Assembly (NCBI GenBank): GCA_005503335.1
Contig: SCMQ01000042.1
Coordinates: 1-33,295 of the forward strand
Origin: Comamonadaceae bacterium 2FH
Lineage (GTDB): Bacteria; Pseudomonadota; Gammaproteobacteria; Burkholderiales; Burkholderiaceae_C
Direction: 5' to 3'
DNA: 33,295 nucleotides
Shown: piece by piece, positions 1-7,052 of the stretch
Layout: every line of letters begins with the position of its first letter
Numbering within the stretch: the stretch's first letter is position 1
The notes under the pieces: generated by a model
What the model saw: the letters and a program-made list of their open reading frames with translations, nothing else
What the model was told of the DNA's origin: nothing
Databases searched by the model: none
Position numbers and translations under genes: made by a program

Positions 1-309
1 CCGTTCGGCCTGCCCCCCGCCACCCTGGACAAACTGCGCAGCGTGTTTGCGCGCCACCCGGCGATCGAGAGCGTGGTGCTCTACGGCTCCCGCGCCAAGG
101 GCAATTACCGCCCCGGCTCGGACATCGACCTCGCCATCAAGGGCCGGCCGATGCCTTTTGCCGAGCTCCTGAAAATCGAAGACGAGGTCGACGATTTGCT
201 GCTGCCCTATACCGTGGACTTATTGCTCTACAACGAGTTGAGCAACGCGGACCTGATCGCTCACATCGACAGGGTGGGGGTAGAGGTCTATGCGCAGAGT
301 CGCCCGTGA
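1..309 (+). CDS. MNT-type minimal nucleotidyltransferase, 5' end cut by window
   Basis: The reading frame is open from base 1, so the start codon lies outside the window; the GTG at 43 is internal. The visible 102 residues carry the nucleotidyltransferase signature GSRAKGNYRPGSDIDLAI, with the G-S pair and the two metal-binding Asp residues, and a third candidate acidic residue in YTVDLLLY. Proteins of this size (HI0073/MntA family) are usually paired with a HEPN protein. In HEPN-MNT modules the MNT partner acts as an antitoxin that modifies the HEPN toxin. No HEPN gene lies downstream within the window; one could lie upstream of base 1. The family is clear, but the role as an antitoxin is inference. 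Confidence 0.85.
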   Translation, partial: PFGLPPATLDKLRSVFARHPAIESVVLYGSRAKGNYRPGSDIDLAIKGRPMPFAELLKIEDEVDDLLLPYTVDLLLYNELSNADLIAHIDRVGVEVYAQSRP

Positions 310-334
310 ACAACCGCCCCGAAGCGACGGCATT

Positions 335-376
335 TCCTCCCTCGCCCCTTTGGGGAGAGGGTTGGGGTGAGGGGCC
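335..376. repeat. Short GC-rich interspersed repeat (CCCTCACCCCAACCC type)
   Basis: The stretch contains CCCTTTGGGGAGAGGG followed by TTGGGGTGAGGGG, a partly self-complementary sequence of a kind dispersed through many proteobacterial genomes. It lies between the nucleotidyltransferase stop and the remains of an antitoxin gene, and appears to have replaced that gene's 5' half. Confidence 0.55.
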
Positions 377-377
377 G

Positions 378-674
378 CGCGGTAGTGTCGTGGCCGCCAC
401 TCGCTCGCCCTGCCAGCGGTGCCGAGGAGTACTTGAAACTGACCGTCAGTTCCAGCGGCAGGTGAATGCTGCCTATGTCGATCCTGGCTACATCGCCAAG
501 GTGCGCAAGAAGCTCGATCTTGATCAGCGCCAAGCCGCCGAAATCTTCGGCGGCGGTGTCAATGCCTTTTCTCGCTACGAGAACGGCAAAACCAAACCCC
601 CTTTGGCCCTGGTGAAGCTGCTCAAGGTGCTTGAGCGTCACCCCGAATTGCTCAACGAAATCAGAACGGCGTAG
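378..674 (+). pseudogene. MqsA/HigA-like antitoxin, 5'-truncated and frameshifted
   Basis: The 3' part encodes an intact MqsA-type HTH domain from QVNAAYVDP through EIFGGGVNAFSRYENGK to HPELLNEIRTA, the typical C-terminal half of MqsA-family antitoxins. The N-terminal zinc-binding domain is missing. Just upstream of QFQRQVNAA, the next frame reads EEYLKLTV, which fits the expected lead-in to this domain and suggests a frameshift near base 450. Before that comes the interspersed repeat. A continuous frame exists back to a GTG at 306, but its first 45 residues are repeat translation. A truncated DNA-binding protein could still be made; no toxin partner is visible. Confidence 0.65.
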
Positions 675-741
675 CAGTTTGGCATTCTCGAAACTCGCCG
701 GCTGCTGTCCCGTGGCGAGTCGGAAGGGACCCGCTGCTGCC

Positions 742-870
742 CTACTTCTTGCGGCCCTGCTCCCACTCTTGCAGCGTGCGAACGAAGACGCCCGTGGCGC
801 GGGAAAATTCGGCCTGGGACAGGCCCGATGCCGCACGCGCGGCCAGCAACTGCCACTGCGGTCCGACCAT
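742..870 (-). pseudogene. XRE-type HTH fragment (42 aa)
   Basis: An ATG at 870 opens a 42-residue frame containing GLSQAEFSRATGVFVRTLQ and ending EWEQGRKK then TAG. This is the helix-turn-helix core of antitoxin-type XRE regulators, which normally carry about 40 more residues before it and a proline-rich tail after it; both are missing. Its start lies directly beside the TGA of the preceding XRE gene (871-873). No upstream Shine-Dalgarno is evident. It is best read as a remnant. Confidence 0.55.
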
Positions 871-1212
871 TCAGCCCGAAGCCGCAGCCAGGATCAGATG
901 CCCCACAGCCGCAGACGCCGGCCGGACGCTGATCTCAATGTCGTAGCCCAGCCGTGTCAGGCAATCCATCAGCTTGCGCTCTGAAAGGTTTGCGAAGTCT
1001 CCACGCATCATGTCGGACACCTTGGGCTGAGTGATGCCCATGCGCTTGGCGGCTTCTTGTTGCGTCAGGCCAAGGCTCCGCACGGCTTTCCTGATCTCAA
1101 TCACCAGGCCTGTCTTGATCTTGAGCTTTTCCGCGTCGGGCAAGCCAAGGTCGGCGTATACGTTGCCGGAACTGCCCAGTACTTCGATACCGTCAACGAG
1201 TCGTTTTTTCAT
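871..1212 (-). CDS. XRE-family transcriptional regulator (HTH_37/COG5606-like antitoxin)
   Basis: The 113-residue protein starts MKKRLVDGIEVLGSSGNVYADLG. Its HTH is at about residues 45-75 (LGLTQQEAAKRMGITQPKVS then DMMRGDFANLS), followed by the family's LGYDIEISVRPA segment. Proteins of this type usually serve as the antitoxin of a Gp49-like/HigB toxin, binding DNA to repress the operon. The ATG at 1212 has AAAGGAG seven bases upstream, and its ATGA overlaps the stop of the preceding small gene, indicating translational coupling. An alternative start six codons upstream lacks this arrangement. No intact toxin gene lies next to it, so it is an orphan regulator here. Confidence 0.8.
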   Translation of the reverse strand: MKKRLVDGIEVLGSSGNVYADLGLPDAEKLKIKTGLVIEIRKAVRSLGLTQQEAAKRMGITQPKVSDMMRGDFANLSERKLMDCLTRLGYDIEISVRPASAAVGHLILAAASG

Positions 1213-1454
1213 TTCGCAACTCCTTTGCAAGCCATGTGGTGCTCGGACTCGTAGTCCTCGATCAGGTCGCCAACGATGTCCACCAGTCCCATGGCGGGAT
1301 GGTTTTCATCACCGGCAGCCTCGTCGAGCAAGGCCTCCAGCATCTGCACCATGCGCGCGTAGTGGGCCTCATCCCGAATCGGGGCAATTTCGGTGGCGCT
1401 GCGGAAATGCTCCCATGCCGGGAGCAGGTGCTTCACATCGATGTGTGCCTTCAT
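1209..1454 (-). CDS. HigA-like antitoxin N-terminal domain without HTH (81 aa)
   Basis: The protein matches the N-terminal half of COG5499-type HigA antitoxins: IAPIRDEAHYARMVQMLEAL, then DENHPAMGLVDIVGDLIEDYE, ending SEHHMACKGVAK. In full-length relatives (about 125 aa) an HTH domain follows directly; here the frame stops and overlaps the next XRE gene by ATGA. The start at 1454 is preferred over the ATG three codons upstream because GGGAG lies a usable distance before it. It follows a HigB-like remnant, which is the normal higB-higA order. Either this is a truncated antitoxin or its DNA-binding role has passed to the coupled XRE protein. Confidence 0.6.
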   Translation of the reverse strand: MKAHIDVKHLLPAWEHFRSATEIAPIRDEAHYARMVQMLEALLDEAAGDENHPAMGLVDIVGDLIEDYESEHHMACKGVAK

Positions 1455-1469
1455 TATTTCCATGCTCCC

Positions 1470-1563
1470 TTGTCGTAATCACCGCCAGCTCCCCGACCTT
1501 ATCGCCCGTATTGAGGGCGGCTTTCAGTTCGGCCCAGTTCGCGAGCCGGTTCTTTTCAATCAC
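1470..1563 (-). pseudogene. HigB-like toxin remnant
   Basis: Reading from the GTG at 1563, the frame gives VIEKNRLA followed directly by NWAELKAALNTGDKVGEL and AVITT. The first piece resembles the N-terminus of HigB mRNA interferases, and the second resembles the W-x-x-x-x-x-LK segment that normally lies about 25 residues later. The expected IGGNKYRLI core is absent. It sits immediately upstream of the HigA-like gene. Similarity was judged by eye; a profile search would settle it. Confidence 0.4.
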
Positions 1564-1841
1564 CCGCCGCCAGCCCTGCAAAGGGGGCCTAGGCTGGAGG
1601 GTGCTGGACAGCGAAAGCCCGCAATGCGCTGTTGCTGATTTTCCCTCGAACTCAAGCATGGCGGCGGGTGCATGAGGCGGTCCAAGATGATGGTGCCCAC
1701 GGTGGCAACCGTGAACAGCGCCCCCGGCCTGCTGGTCTACGCGCTCAAGCACCGCCTGGTCGAGGGCGAGGAGCGTTCGGATTCGGGCTGGATGGAGGTG
1801 AGCTGAGGCGGCTCGAACCAAGCACCGCTGGCGCACGTGAT

Positions 1842-1873
1842 GACGGCCCGGCCCCTTGCGAGGGCGGGCCGTC
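1842..1873. terminator. Hairpin terminator after cargo gene A
   Basis: GACGGCCCG at 1842-1850 pairs with CGGGCCGTC at 1865-1873, and CCCT/AGGG extends the stem inside. It lies 28 bases beyond the stop of the minus-strand 1252-aa gene. The U-tract is weak on both strands, so this is a GC-rich terminator of the type common in such genomes. Confidence 0.5.
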
Positions 1874-1900
1874 GGCCTTTCGTCGGCGCAGTCAGTCAGT

Positions 1901-4900
1901 TCAGAACGGCGAGCCGTCCTCGCTGATGTAGACGTTGAAGCTCTCCGTCTGCGTCGTATCGCCATCGCCATCGGTTCCTTGTACCTCGAAGGTCAAGGTG
2001 AGGTCGGGAATCGGCGCCACCTCGATCAGCGACACGTCATTGATACGCAGCGAGTCGCCCACCTGCTCGGGGTTGGTGTCAGGATCTTTGTCCTGATTGC
2101 CATACACGTCGTAGGTGCCGTTCTTCGGATAGGCCATACGGAAGTAAGCCGTGTCGTAGACGCCGTCCGTGTAGATCACAACTTCATTCGCAAGCGGGGT
2201 GTAACTGCCTATCCACTCCTCGCTCAGAATCGTGAAGAAGATGTCATTGTTTCCGCTTGGAAGCCCGAGGCGAATCCAGAAATCTCCATTGTCCGTACCG
2301 CTGACACCCTTGTCGTCGATGAGATTGATCGACGCACCCTCTTCAATGGCGACGATGTCTGGATCATTGCCCCCAGCCATTGGGGCGCCGTTGGCTAACA
2401 CGAAGCTGATGACCACGTCGTCCGTGTTGCCCTGCTGGTCCATGGCGATCCGCATGCCTTCCACCGACGTCAACGTGCCGGCGGGCCCACCATCGTGGAA
2501 CGACAGTGAGAAGCCCTCGTTGTTGTTCATGTTCGAAGCCGCCTCGCCCCGGATGCCGAAGCCGACATCATTCGGGTTGATGTCGTCGTCCGTATTGGTA
2601 CCGGTGGTCCCAGGAAGATCGATGGGATTGGGCGGGAACATGAAGCGCGATTCGGTGCCATCGGGTGAGTCGACTTCACCGAACAGGAGGCCATTGAACA
2701 CGCCCCAGGTATTCCCGCTGCCAGCTTGGAGCGAGGCAATCTCCACCGGCCCGCCCGATGCGATGGCCCCGAAGTCGAAGCTGTTGAAGACCAGCGCCGG
2801 ATCCTGGTAGATGTTGAAGGTCCAGCCGGCATCGGTCACGGTCAGGGAGAACAGCGGATCTGGGTCGGTCCCCGCGTCCCCACCGTCGGGAGTGTAGTAG
2901 GTCACCGTGTTGCCGACCTTTACCGCGGTGATGTCGATGCCGAGCAGGGCCTCCAGATCGTCCAACCCGGACGCCGCAAGGTCCGTGGCATTGTCCGGAT
3001 CCGTGTAGTCGGTCAAGGCGACGCCACTTGGCGACGCTGCCCCATCTGCGCCAGGAACGAAGCTGTACGAGTCCGAATCCGTGGTTCCGTTGGCGAAGAT
3101 GAGGGAGTCAACGGCAGGATTGTTGCTGTCGTCGACGCCCGAGAGCGCGGGCCCGTCATCCTCGAAGTTGAGGTTCTGGGCGATGTTCAGCGTCGCCGAC
3201 GCCGTGTCGCCGTCCTTATCGGTCTTGGTTGCGGTGAGCGTGATCAGCGTGTCCGCCGCCAGCGTCTTGTTGTCGTCATGGGCCGCGGCCGAGCTGCCAG
3301 CGATCGGGTGCACGATCGCGCGCTGCTGGTCGAGCGTGACCACGCCGGTCGCGCTGTTGACGCTTGCTGTGAACACGATGGCGCCGCTCGCGGCAGTCCC
3401 CGCGTTGGTCCCCTGGCGCCCGACCACCACGCCGCTTTCGAGGAACAGGAACACGGTAGTCCCAGTCGCCGTGTCGGTCAGCCCGGAGTTCGCCCCCACA
3501 GCGCTGATGCCCAGGGCATAGGTCAGCGTGCCGGCGCCGTCGGCGCCGAAGGCCGATGTGAAGTTGAACGAGAAGTCCGCCGTCGCGTTGGTCGCCAGCA
3601 CCGTCTCGTCGACCGTCGCCGTCGGCTCCGTCCCGGTGGTCGAGATCGACGGCCCATCATCCTCGAAGTTGAGGTTCTGGGCGATGTTCAGCGTCGCCGT
3701 CGCGGTGTCGCCGTCCTTGTCGGTCTTGGTCGCCGTGAGCGTGATCAGCGTGTCCGCCGCCAGCGTCTTGTTGTCGTCATGGTCCGCGGCCGTGCTGCCT
3801 GCGACCGGGTGCACGATCGCGCGCTGCTGGTCGAGCGTGACCACGCCGGTCGTGCTGTTGACGCTTGCCGTGAACACGATGTCGCCGGTCGCGGCGTCGG
3901 TCGCGTCAGTCCCCTCGCGCCCGACCACCACCCCGCCTTCGAGGAACAGGAACACGCCGTTGTTGGTCGCCGTGTCGGTCAGCCCGGAAACCGCTCCCAC
4001 AGAGCTGATGCCCAGGGCATAGGCCAGCGTGCCGGCGCCGTCGGCGCCGAAGGCCGAGGTGAAGTTCACCGAGAAGTCCGCCGTCGCGTTGGTCGCCAGC
4101 ACCGTCTCGTCGACCGTCGCCGTGGGCTCGGTGCCGGTGGTCGAGATCGATGGGCCGTCGTCCTGGAACGTCAGCGCCGCGAACTGGTTGGGGGTGACGC
4201 TGGACCTGATTAGGCTGAAGCCGCCGATGTCGAAGGCGGCGTTGAGGTTGGCGTCGTTGGTGTTCCCGATGTTTTCGATCAGCACCCGGTTGTGATCGGT
4301 GGCGGTCTTGTAGTTGATTTCGTCGTTGGCCACCACGCCAGTTATGGTCACAGTGTCCCCCGTGAAATCCACGCTCCGAGTAATGCCGGTATCCGGGTCC
4401 GTGAACGTGACAAGGCCGGTGCCTGTAAAGACGTGGCTGCCAGTAAAGGTCTTACCCTGCGCCTTGATGGACCAACTGATCTTGACCTCGGTGATGTTGA
4501 CCGCCGCGTCATCGCCATCGTTGAGCCCGTCGATATACCCTATGCCAGTCTCAGTCGTATCCGTGACGTTGAACGCGCTGAGCTTCATCGTTGCCGCCTT
4601 GGGCGGCTGCAACTGGACCACCGTGAAGATGGCTTCGTTCGCGCCCAAATACGAGGCGAACTTGATGTTGGCTTCAACGTCCGCTTCGTTCTGGTCCAGG
4701 TTCGGAACGGTCAGCGGAAGGCTGTCAGCCGACAGCGTCACGAAGCTGAAGTACATGCCCTCCAGGGGATCGATCATCTGGTTGTTCGTGCCTATGGTCG
4801 TGCCGCCGCCGCCCTGGCCGGTGTTGACGGTGTCGCCGCTGGTGATGCCGCTGGAGTCGCTGGACTGGTTGATCGGGTCCTTGCCGGTGACGACGATGGC

Positions 4901-5659
4901 CGCCTCGCCGGCCGCCGGCGTGCCATCGGCGTACATCAGGAACAGGTTCTGGCCCGATGGTGCGCCTTCGAGGGAGAAGTCGACGCGATTGCTGACCGAA
5001 ACGTAGAGGTTGTACAGGTTCAAGCCTTCGTCGGGGTCGGTGGTCGGGTGCTTGATTTCCTCGTACTCCACCAGCCAGACCTTGGATCCCACGGCGCCTG
5101 CGTCTGTGGCTTGAACGGCACCGAGAGCGTCCGTGGCCTGCAGGTAGGCGGCGAAAACGACGGCGCCGTCCGGATCGGCCAAGCCGGTGATGGGATCGGC
5201 CTTGAGGCCGAAAACGACGTTGTTTTCGTCCACGCCGGGCAGGTCGGCCGCCAGGCCACGGGCGGCGGCGATGACCGAGTAGCTGTAAAGGTAGATCTTG
5301 CTGCCGTCGACCGTCCGCAGCGAAACGCCAGGCGCCGACAAGGCCTCGACGCCAGACAGCGCGCCACCCGTGGAGTTGGTGAAAGCCAGATCGATGACAT
5401 CGGCCCCGAATCCGCTGAGCATGGGACTGCCATCAGGGTCAGAGGAAGTTCCGCCGCTCACGGCTACGGTGACATTGACTCCGGTCAGATCCTGGGTCAC
5501 CACGGCAGCCAAAAGCGTGTCGAATGCGGTGACTCCGCTACTTATGAAGCCGAGACCATCCGCAACGTCGTTACCTGTGAGGTCACCGCCGCCGGCGGTC
5601 GAATTCTGCGTACCCGATGTCTCATCGACGATCAGTGTTCCCGTGATAGTGAAGGCCAT
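1901..5659 (-). CDS. Large DUF5801-type repeat protein, probable type I secretion cargo (1252 aa, cargo A)
   Basis: The protein is acidic, Gly/Ala/Thr/Asp-rich, has no Sec signal peptide and contains almost no Cys. It starts MAFTITGTLIVDETSGTQNS. Residues 95-220 form a unit (IYLYSYS, DGAVVFAAYL, KVWLVEYEEIKHP), followed by FSLEGAPSGQNLFLMY at 228-243 and GQGGGGTTIG at 281-290. Two near-identical 168-residue repeats lie at about 498-832, each ending with a TDKDGDT motif and FEDDGP, typical of DUF5801/VCBS-like surface proteins. A less repetitive region follows, and the C-terminus is NVYISEDGSPF. No RTX nonapeptides are present. AGGAG six bases before ATG fixes the start. A dedicated type I secretion operon lies 9 kb away. 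Adhesin or surface-layer function is inferred. Confidence 0.8.
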   Translation of the reverse strand: MAFTITGTLIVDETSGTQNSTAGGGDLTGNDVADGLGFISSGVTAFDTLLAAVVTQDLTGVNVTVAVSGGTSSDPDGSPMLSGFGADVIDLAFTNSTGGALSGVEALSAPGVSLRTVDGSKIYLYSYSVIAAARGLAADLPGVDENNVVFGLKADPITGLADPDGAVVFAAYLQATDALGAVQATDAGAVGSKVWLVEYEEIKHPTTDPDEGLNLYNLYVSVSNRVDFSLEGAPSGQNLFLMYADGTPAAGEAAIVVTGKDPINQSSDSSGITSGDTVNTGQGGGGTTIGTNNQMIDPLEGMYFSFVTLSADSLPLTVPNLDQNEADVEANIKFASYLGANEAIFTVVQLQPPKAATMKLSAFNVTDTTETGIGYIDGLNDGDDAAVNITEVKISWSIKAQGKTFTGSHVFTGTGLVTFTDPDTGITRSVDFTGDTVTITGVVANDEINYKTATDHNRVLIENIGNTNDANLNAAFDIGGFSLIRSSVTPNQFAALTFQDDGPSISTTGTEPTATVDETVLATNATADFSVNFTSAFGADGAGTLAYALGISSVGAVSGLTDTATNNGVFLFLEGGVVVGREGTDATDAATGDIVFTASVNSTTGVVTLDQQRAIVHPVAGSTAADHDDNKTLAADTLITLTATKTDKDGDTATATLNIAQNLNFEDDGPSISTTGTEPTATVDETVLATNATADFSFNFTSAFGADGAGTLTYALGISAVGANSGLTDTATGTTVFLFLESGVVVGRQGTNAGTAASGAIVFTASVNSATGVVTLDQQRAIVHPIAGSSAAAHDDNKTLAADTLITLTATKTDKDGDTASATLNIAQNLNFEDDGPALSGVDDSNNPAVDSLIFANGTTDSDSYSFVPGADGAASPSGVALTDYTDPDNATDLAASGLDDLEALLGIDITAVKVGNTVTYYTPDGGDAGTDPDPLFSLTVTDAGWTFNIYQDPALVFNSFDFGAIASGGPVEIASLQAGSGNTWGVFNGLLFGEVDSPDGTESRFMFPPNPIDLPGTTGTNTDDDINPNDVGFGIRGEAASNMNNNEGFSLSFHDGGPAGTLTSVEGMRIAMDQQGNTDDVVISFVLANGAPMAGGNDPDIVAIEEGASINLIDDKGVSGTDNGDFWIRLGLPSGNNDIFFTILSEEWIGSYTPLANEVVIYTDGVYDTAYFRMAYPKNGTYDVYGNQDKDPDTNPEQVGDSLRINDVSLIEVAPIPDLTLTFEVQGTDGDGDTTQTESFNVYISEDGSPF
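3154..4164 (-). repeat. Two tandem ~504-bp coding repeats in cargo A
   Basis: Two adjacent copies of about 168 codons encode DDGPSISTTGTEPTATVDET through TLNIAQNLNFE with few differences, and their nucleotide sequences are nearly the same. This suggests recent duplication or gene conversion and makes the locus prone to copy-number change. Confidence 0.85.
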
Positions 5660-5745
5660 GATTTACTCCTGGAAAGTACCGGCCATGAAAGCCTGGCCGC
5701 GTGCGGCTTACTGCTACTTTCTTAAATCTAGAAATCGGCGGCCAA

Positions 5746-5790
5746 TGCGCATCGGCCGATGCTCCCAGGCGGCCTAGGAGGTTTGGCCTA
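5746..5790 (-). promoter_or_regulatory. Shared cargo-promoter element, copy A
   Basis: A block conserved in four places in this window. On the plus strand it reads TGCGCATCGGCCGATGC, then CTCCCAGGCGGCCTAGGAG (an imperfect dyad with one central base), then GTTTGGCCTA. The palindrome GCATCGGCCGATGC is at 5749-5762 and the dyad at 5762-5780. The block begins 87 bp upstream of the ATG of cargo A. A CTAGATTT sequence on the gene strand (5728-5735) could be the -10 region. It is probably an activator site at the -35 region. Confidence 0.7.
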
Positions 5791-5848
5791 GTTCAAACCA
5801 GTGACTAGAGACGAAGTGACGCTGCAGCGCCTGATGCAGTAACGAGAA

Positions 5849-5877
5849 CTCCCTGCCCAGCAGAGCCGGGCAGGGAG
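5849..5877. terminator. Perfect 10-bp hairpin between cargo A and truncated cargo B
   Basis: CTCCCTGCCC pairs with GGGCAGGGAG around a nine-base loop. On the minus strand it is followed by TTCTCGTT, so it could end transcription from the truncated cargo B before the promoter of cargo A. The rest of 5878-6060 holds only GC-rich sequence with a weaker dyad and no recognisable gene. Confidence 0.45.
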
Positions 5878-6060
5878 CCTGCGGCGCCCCCGTTTCCAGG
5901 CCAGGGGTGGCGCCTGCCGCAGGAACTGAGCGATCACGCCTACCCCACCTCCTGCCCAACGCCTTTCTCGGCGATGGCCTCAGCTGCAGCGGCTTTGCAG
6001 ATGAGGAGAGGTTCTGGGGAACGTGCCTCCCGATAAAGAAGTTGTTGATCCGGTCTGGGC

Positions 6061-6345
6061 TCACACGGCACACCGACCGCCCGACCCGGGGCGGCGCCGG
6101 GGAGAATCCTCGTCCCGGACGCAAGCGGCGAAGACGACGGCGCCCGTGGCATCCGGGTTTCCTTTGGCATCGGCCTTGCGGCCAAAGACAATACGGACCT
6201 TGCCCATGCCGAGCAGATCCACGCCCCTGTAGGGGTAGAGATAGACCTTCCTGCCGTCGGCCGCGGTGAGGCCGCTGTCGACCCCCTCCCACGCATCTCG
6301 ACGGACCTGCCTGGCGACAGCCATATCAATGACAGTCGACGCCAT
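6061..6345 (-). pseudogene. Truncated cargo paralogue (94 aa, cargo B)
   Basis: The frame starts MASTVIDMAVARQ and matches the middle of the N-terminal domain of cargo A: GVDSGLTAADGRKVYLYPYR, then VFGRKADAKGNPDATGAVVF and AACV. After that it diverges into Arg/Pro-rich translation and stops, so over 1000 residues of a normal cargo are missing. The promoter block, the GGGAG ribosome-binding site and the ATCATG start context are intact, so a short product could still be made. It sits opposite the first S8 protease exactly as cargo C sits opposite the second, consistent with a duplicated unit in which this cargo decayed. Confidence 0.7.
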
Positions 6346-6429
6346 GATGTACTCCCAAGCGGGCGCAGCAGTCAAAGCTGACTACTCCGCGCCCTGCTAC
6401 TAGAAATCAGTCTAGAGGCCGAGAGAGAT

Positions 6430-6474
6430 TGCGCATCGGCCGATGCTCCCAGGCTGGGCGGGAGTTGTGGCCTA
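6430..6474 (-). promoter_or_regulatory. Shared cargo-promoter element, copy B
   Basis: The same block as upstream of cargo A, with TGCGCATCGGCCGATGC identical. The dyad is partly degraded on one arm (CTCCCAGGC then TGGGCGGGAG), followed by TTGTGGCCTA. It begins 85 bp upstream of the truncated cargo start. Degradation of one arm fits relaxed selection on this decayed gene. A separate perfect 8-bp hairpin (GCCGGCAA/TTGCCGGC, 6493-6514) follows on the protease side. Confidence 0.65.
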
Positions 6475-6524
6475 TGGGGCTGTCTCGATCGCGCCGGCAA
6501 ACCCCCTTGCCGGCTTCCTTGAAC

Positions 6525-7052
6525 AAGAAGAAACAAAAAAACTAGTGGTTTACCCGGGCCTGCGGCCGCTGGTTGTTAGACTAGCGGGCTAGGAGGCGGG
6601 GGATACCGCGCACATCGACCGAAGCGCCCGGATGATCTGGGAGCTTCGGCTTATCCGGCCGCAGCACGAACGGGGACGAAGAACCCCGCTGCTCGGCCGG
6701 GGATTGGAATCACCGGGGTTGGGACAAACCCCCTCATCGGCTCGAGCCGGGTTCCTGTGCGCCACATCACTCCATTGAAGACCTGACGGGCCAGCGCTTG
6801 CTGGGCCAAGCAGCGGCCTGCACGGCCGGGCTGGCGCCTGCACGGCTTCCGGCGCCGCGATGCGTCCACTTAAGGGCCTGCGCTTTGGCAGGTTCTGGCA
6901 ATTCTTGTCCGATATTTCGGCAAGACGCCAAACTTAGTAACTAAAGCATTACTAATGTGAGCCCGAGTAACTTCGCTTGGAGGAGCCTAGGGTTCTCCCG
7001 GAAAATTTAGGGCATTCGTAACCGAAAAAGCACGGGCCCAGGCCCGACTCTC
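6525..7052 (+). promoter_or_regulatory. Long leader of S8 protease 1 (first copy of a duplicated ~500-bp region)
   Basis: From AACAAGAAGAAACAAAAAAA through ACTAGTGGTTTACCCGGGCC to the protease start, this region aligns along nearly its whole length with 11896-12390. Highly conserved parts are the A-rich entry, TTGTTAGACTAGCGGGCTAG, the structured block at 6671-6755, the AAAGCATTAC...TTCGCTT segment at 6943-6979 and GGGCCCAGGCCCGACTC just before the ATG. There is no credible protein on either strand and no obvious Shine-Dalgarno before the protease ATG. A promoter near the 5' end and RNA-level control are inferred. Confidence 0.55.
6671..6755 (+). ncRNA. Candidate structured leader RNA, copy 1
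   Basis: CGGGG (6671-6675) pairs with CCCCG (6684-6688). Then GGAAT (6706-6710) pairs with GTTCC (6751-6755), enclosing hairpins GGGGTT/AACCCC (6715-6732) and CGGC-TCGA-GCCG (6738-6749), a three-way junction. The second copy of the leader keeps every stem with pair-preserving changes. It fits no riboswitch class I recognise. The strand is assumed from the downstream protease gene. Confidence 0.4.

Noticed and set aside
1672-1806. 44-codon plus-strand frame starting MRRSKMMVPTVATVNS
   Set aside because: No Shine-Dalgarno and no recognisable family. It may be a scrap of a decayed gene, but the sequence gives no firm support.
3154-4164. Repeats in cargo A as a CRISPR-like array
   Set aside because: The units are 504 bp, contiguous and in-frame coding, with no short repeats or spacers.
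2726-5725. Long plus-strand open frames opposite cargo A (for example 2726-4213 and 4292-5725)
   Set aside because: They are antisense to a well-supported protein in high-GC DNA. Their composition is Arg/Val/Gly-rich and follows the repeats of the real gene; no start signals.
6580-6600. CTAGC-GG-GCTAG dyad in both protease leaders as another copy of the cargo element
   Set aside because: It shares only TAGGAGG with the cargo block; spacing and the GCATCGGCCGATGC part are missing, so it is not counted as the same site.
6706-6755. c-di-GMP, cobalamin, SAM/SAH or tmRNA/tRNA element in the protease leader
   Set aside because: None of the diagnostic sequences of these classes as I know them is present. 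GGTTC near the 3' side is not followed by a tRNA-like acceptor.
6589-6869. Minus-strand frame in the protease 1 leader, similar in sequence to one at 11970-12251
   Set aside because: Similarity is explained by duplication of the leader. Both frames lack ribosome-binding sites, have ragged ends, and the differences preserve RNA pairing rather than protein.
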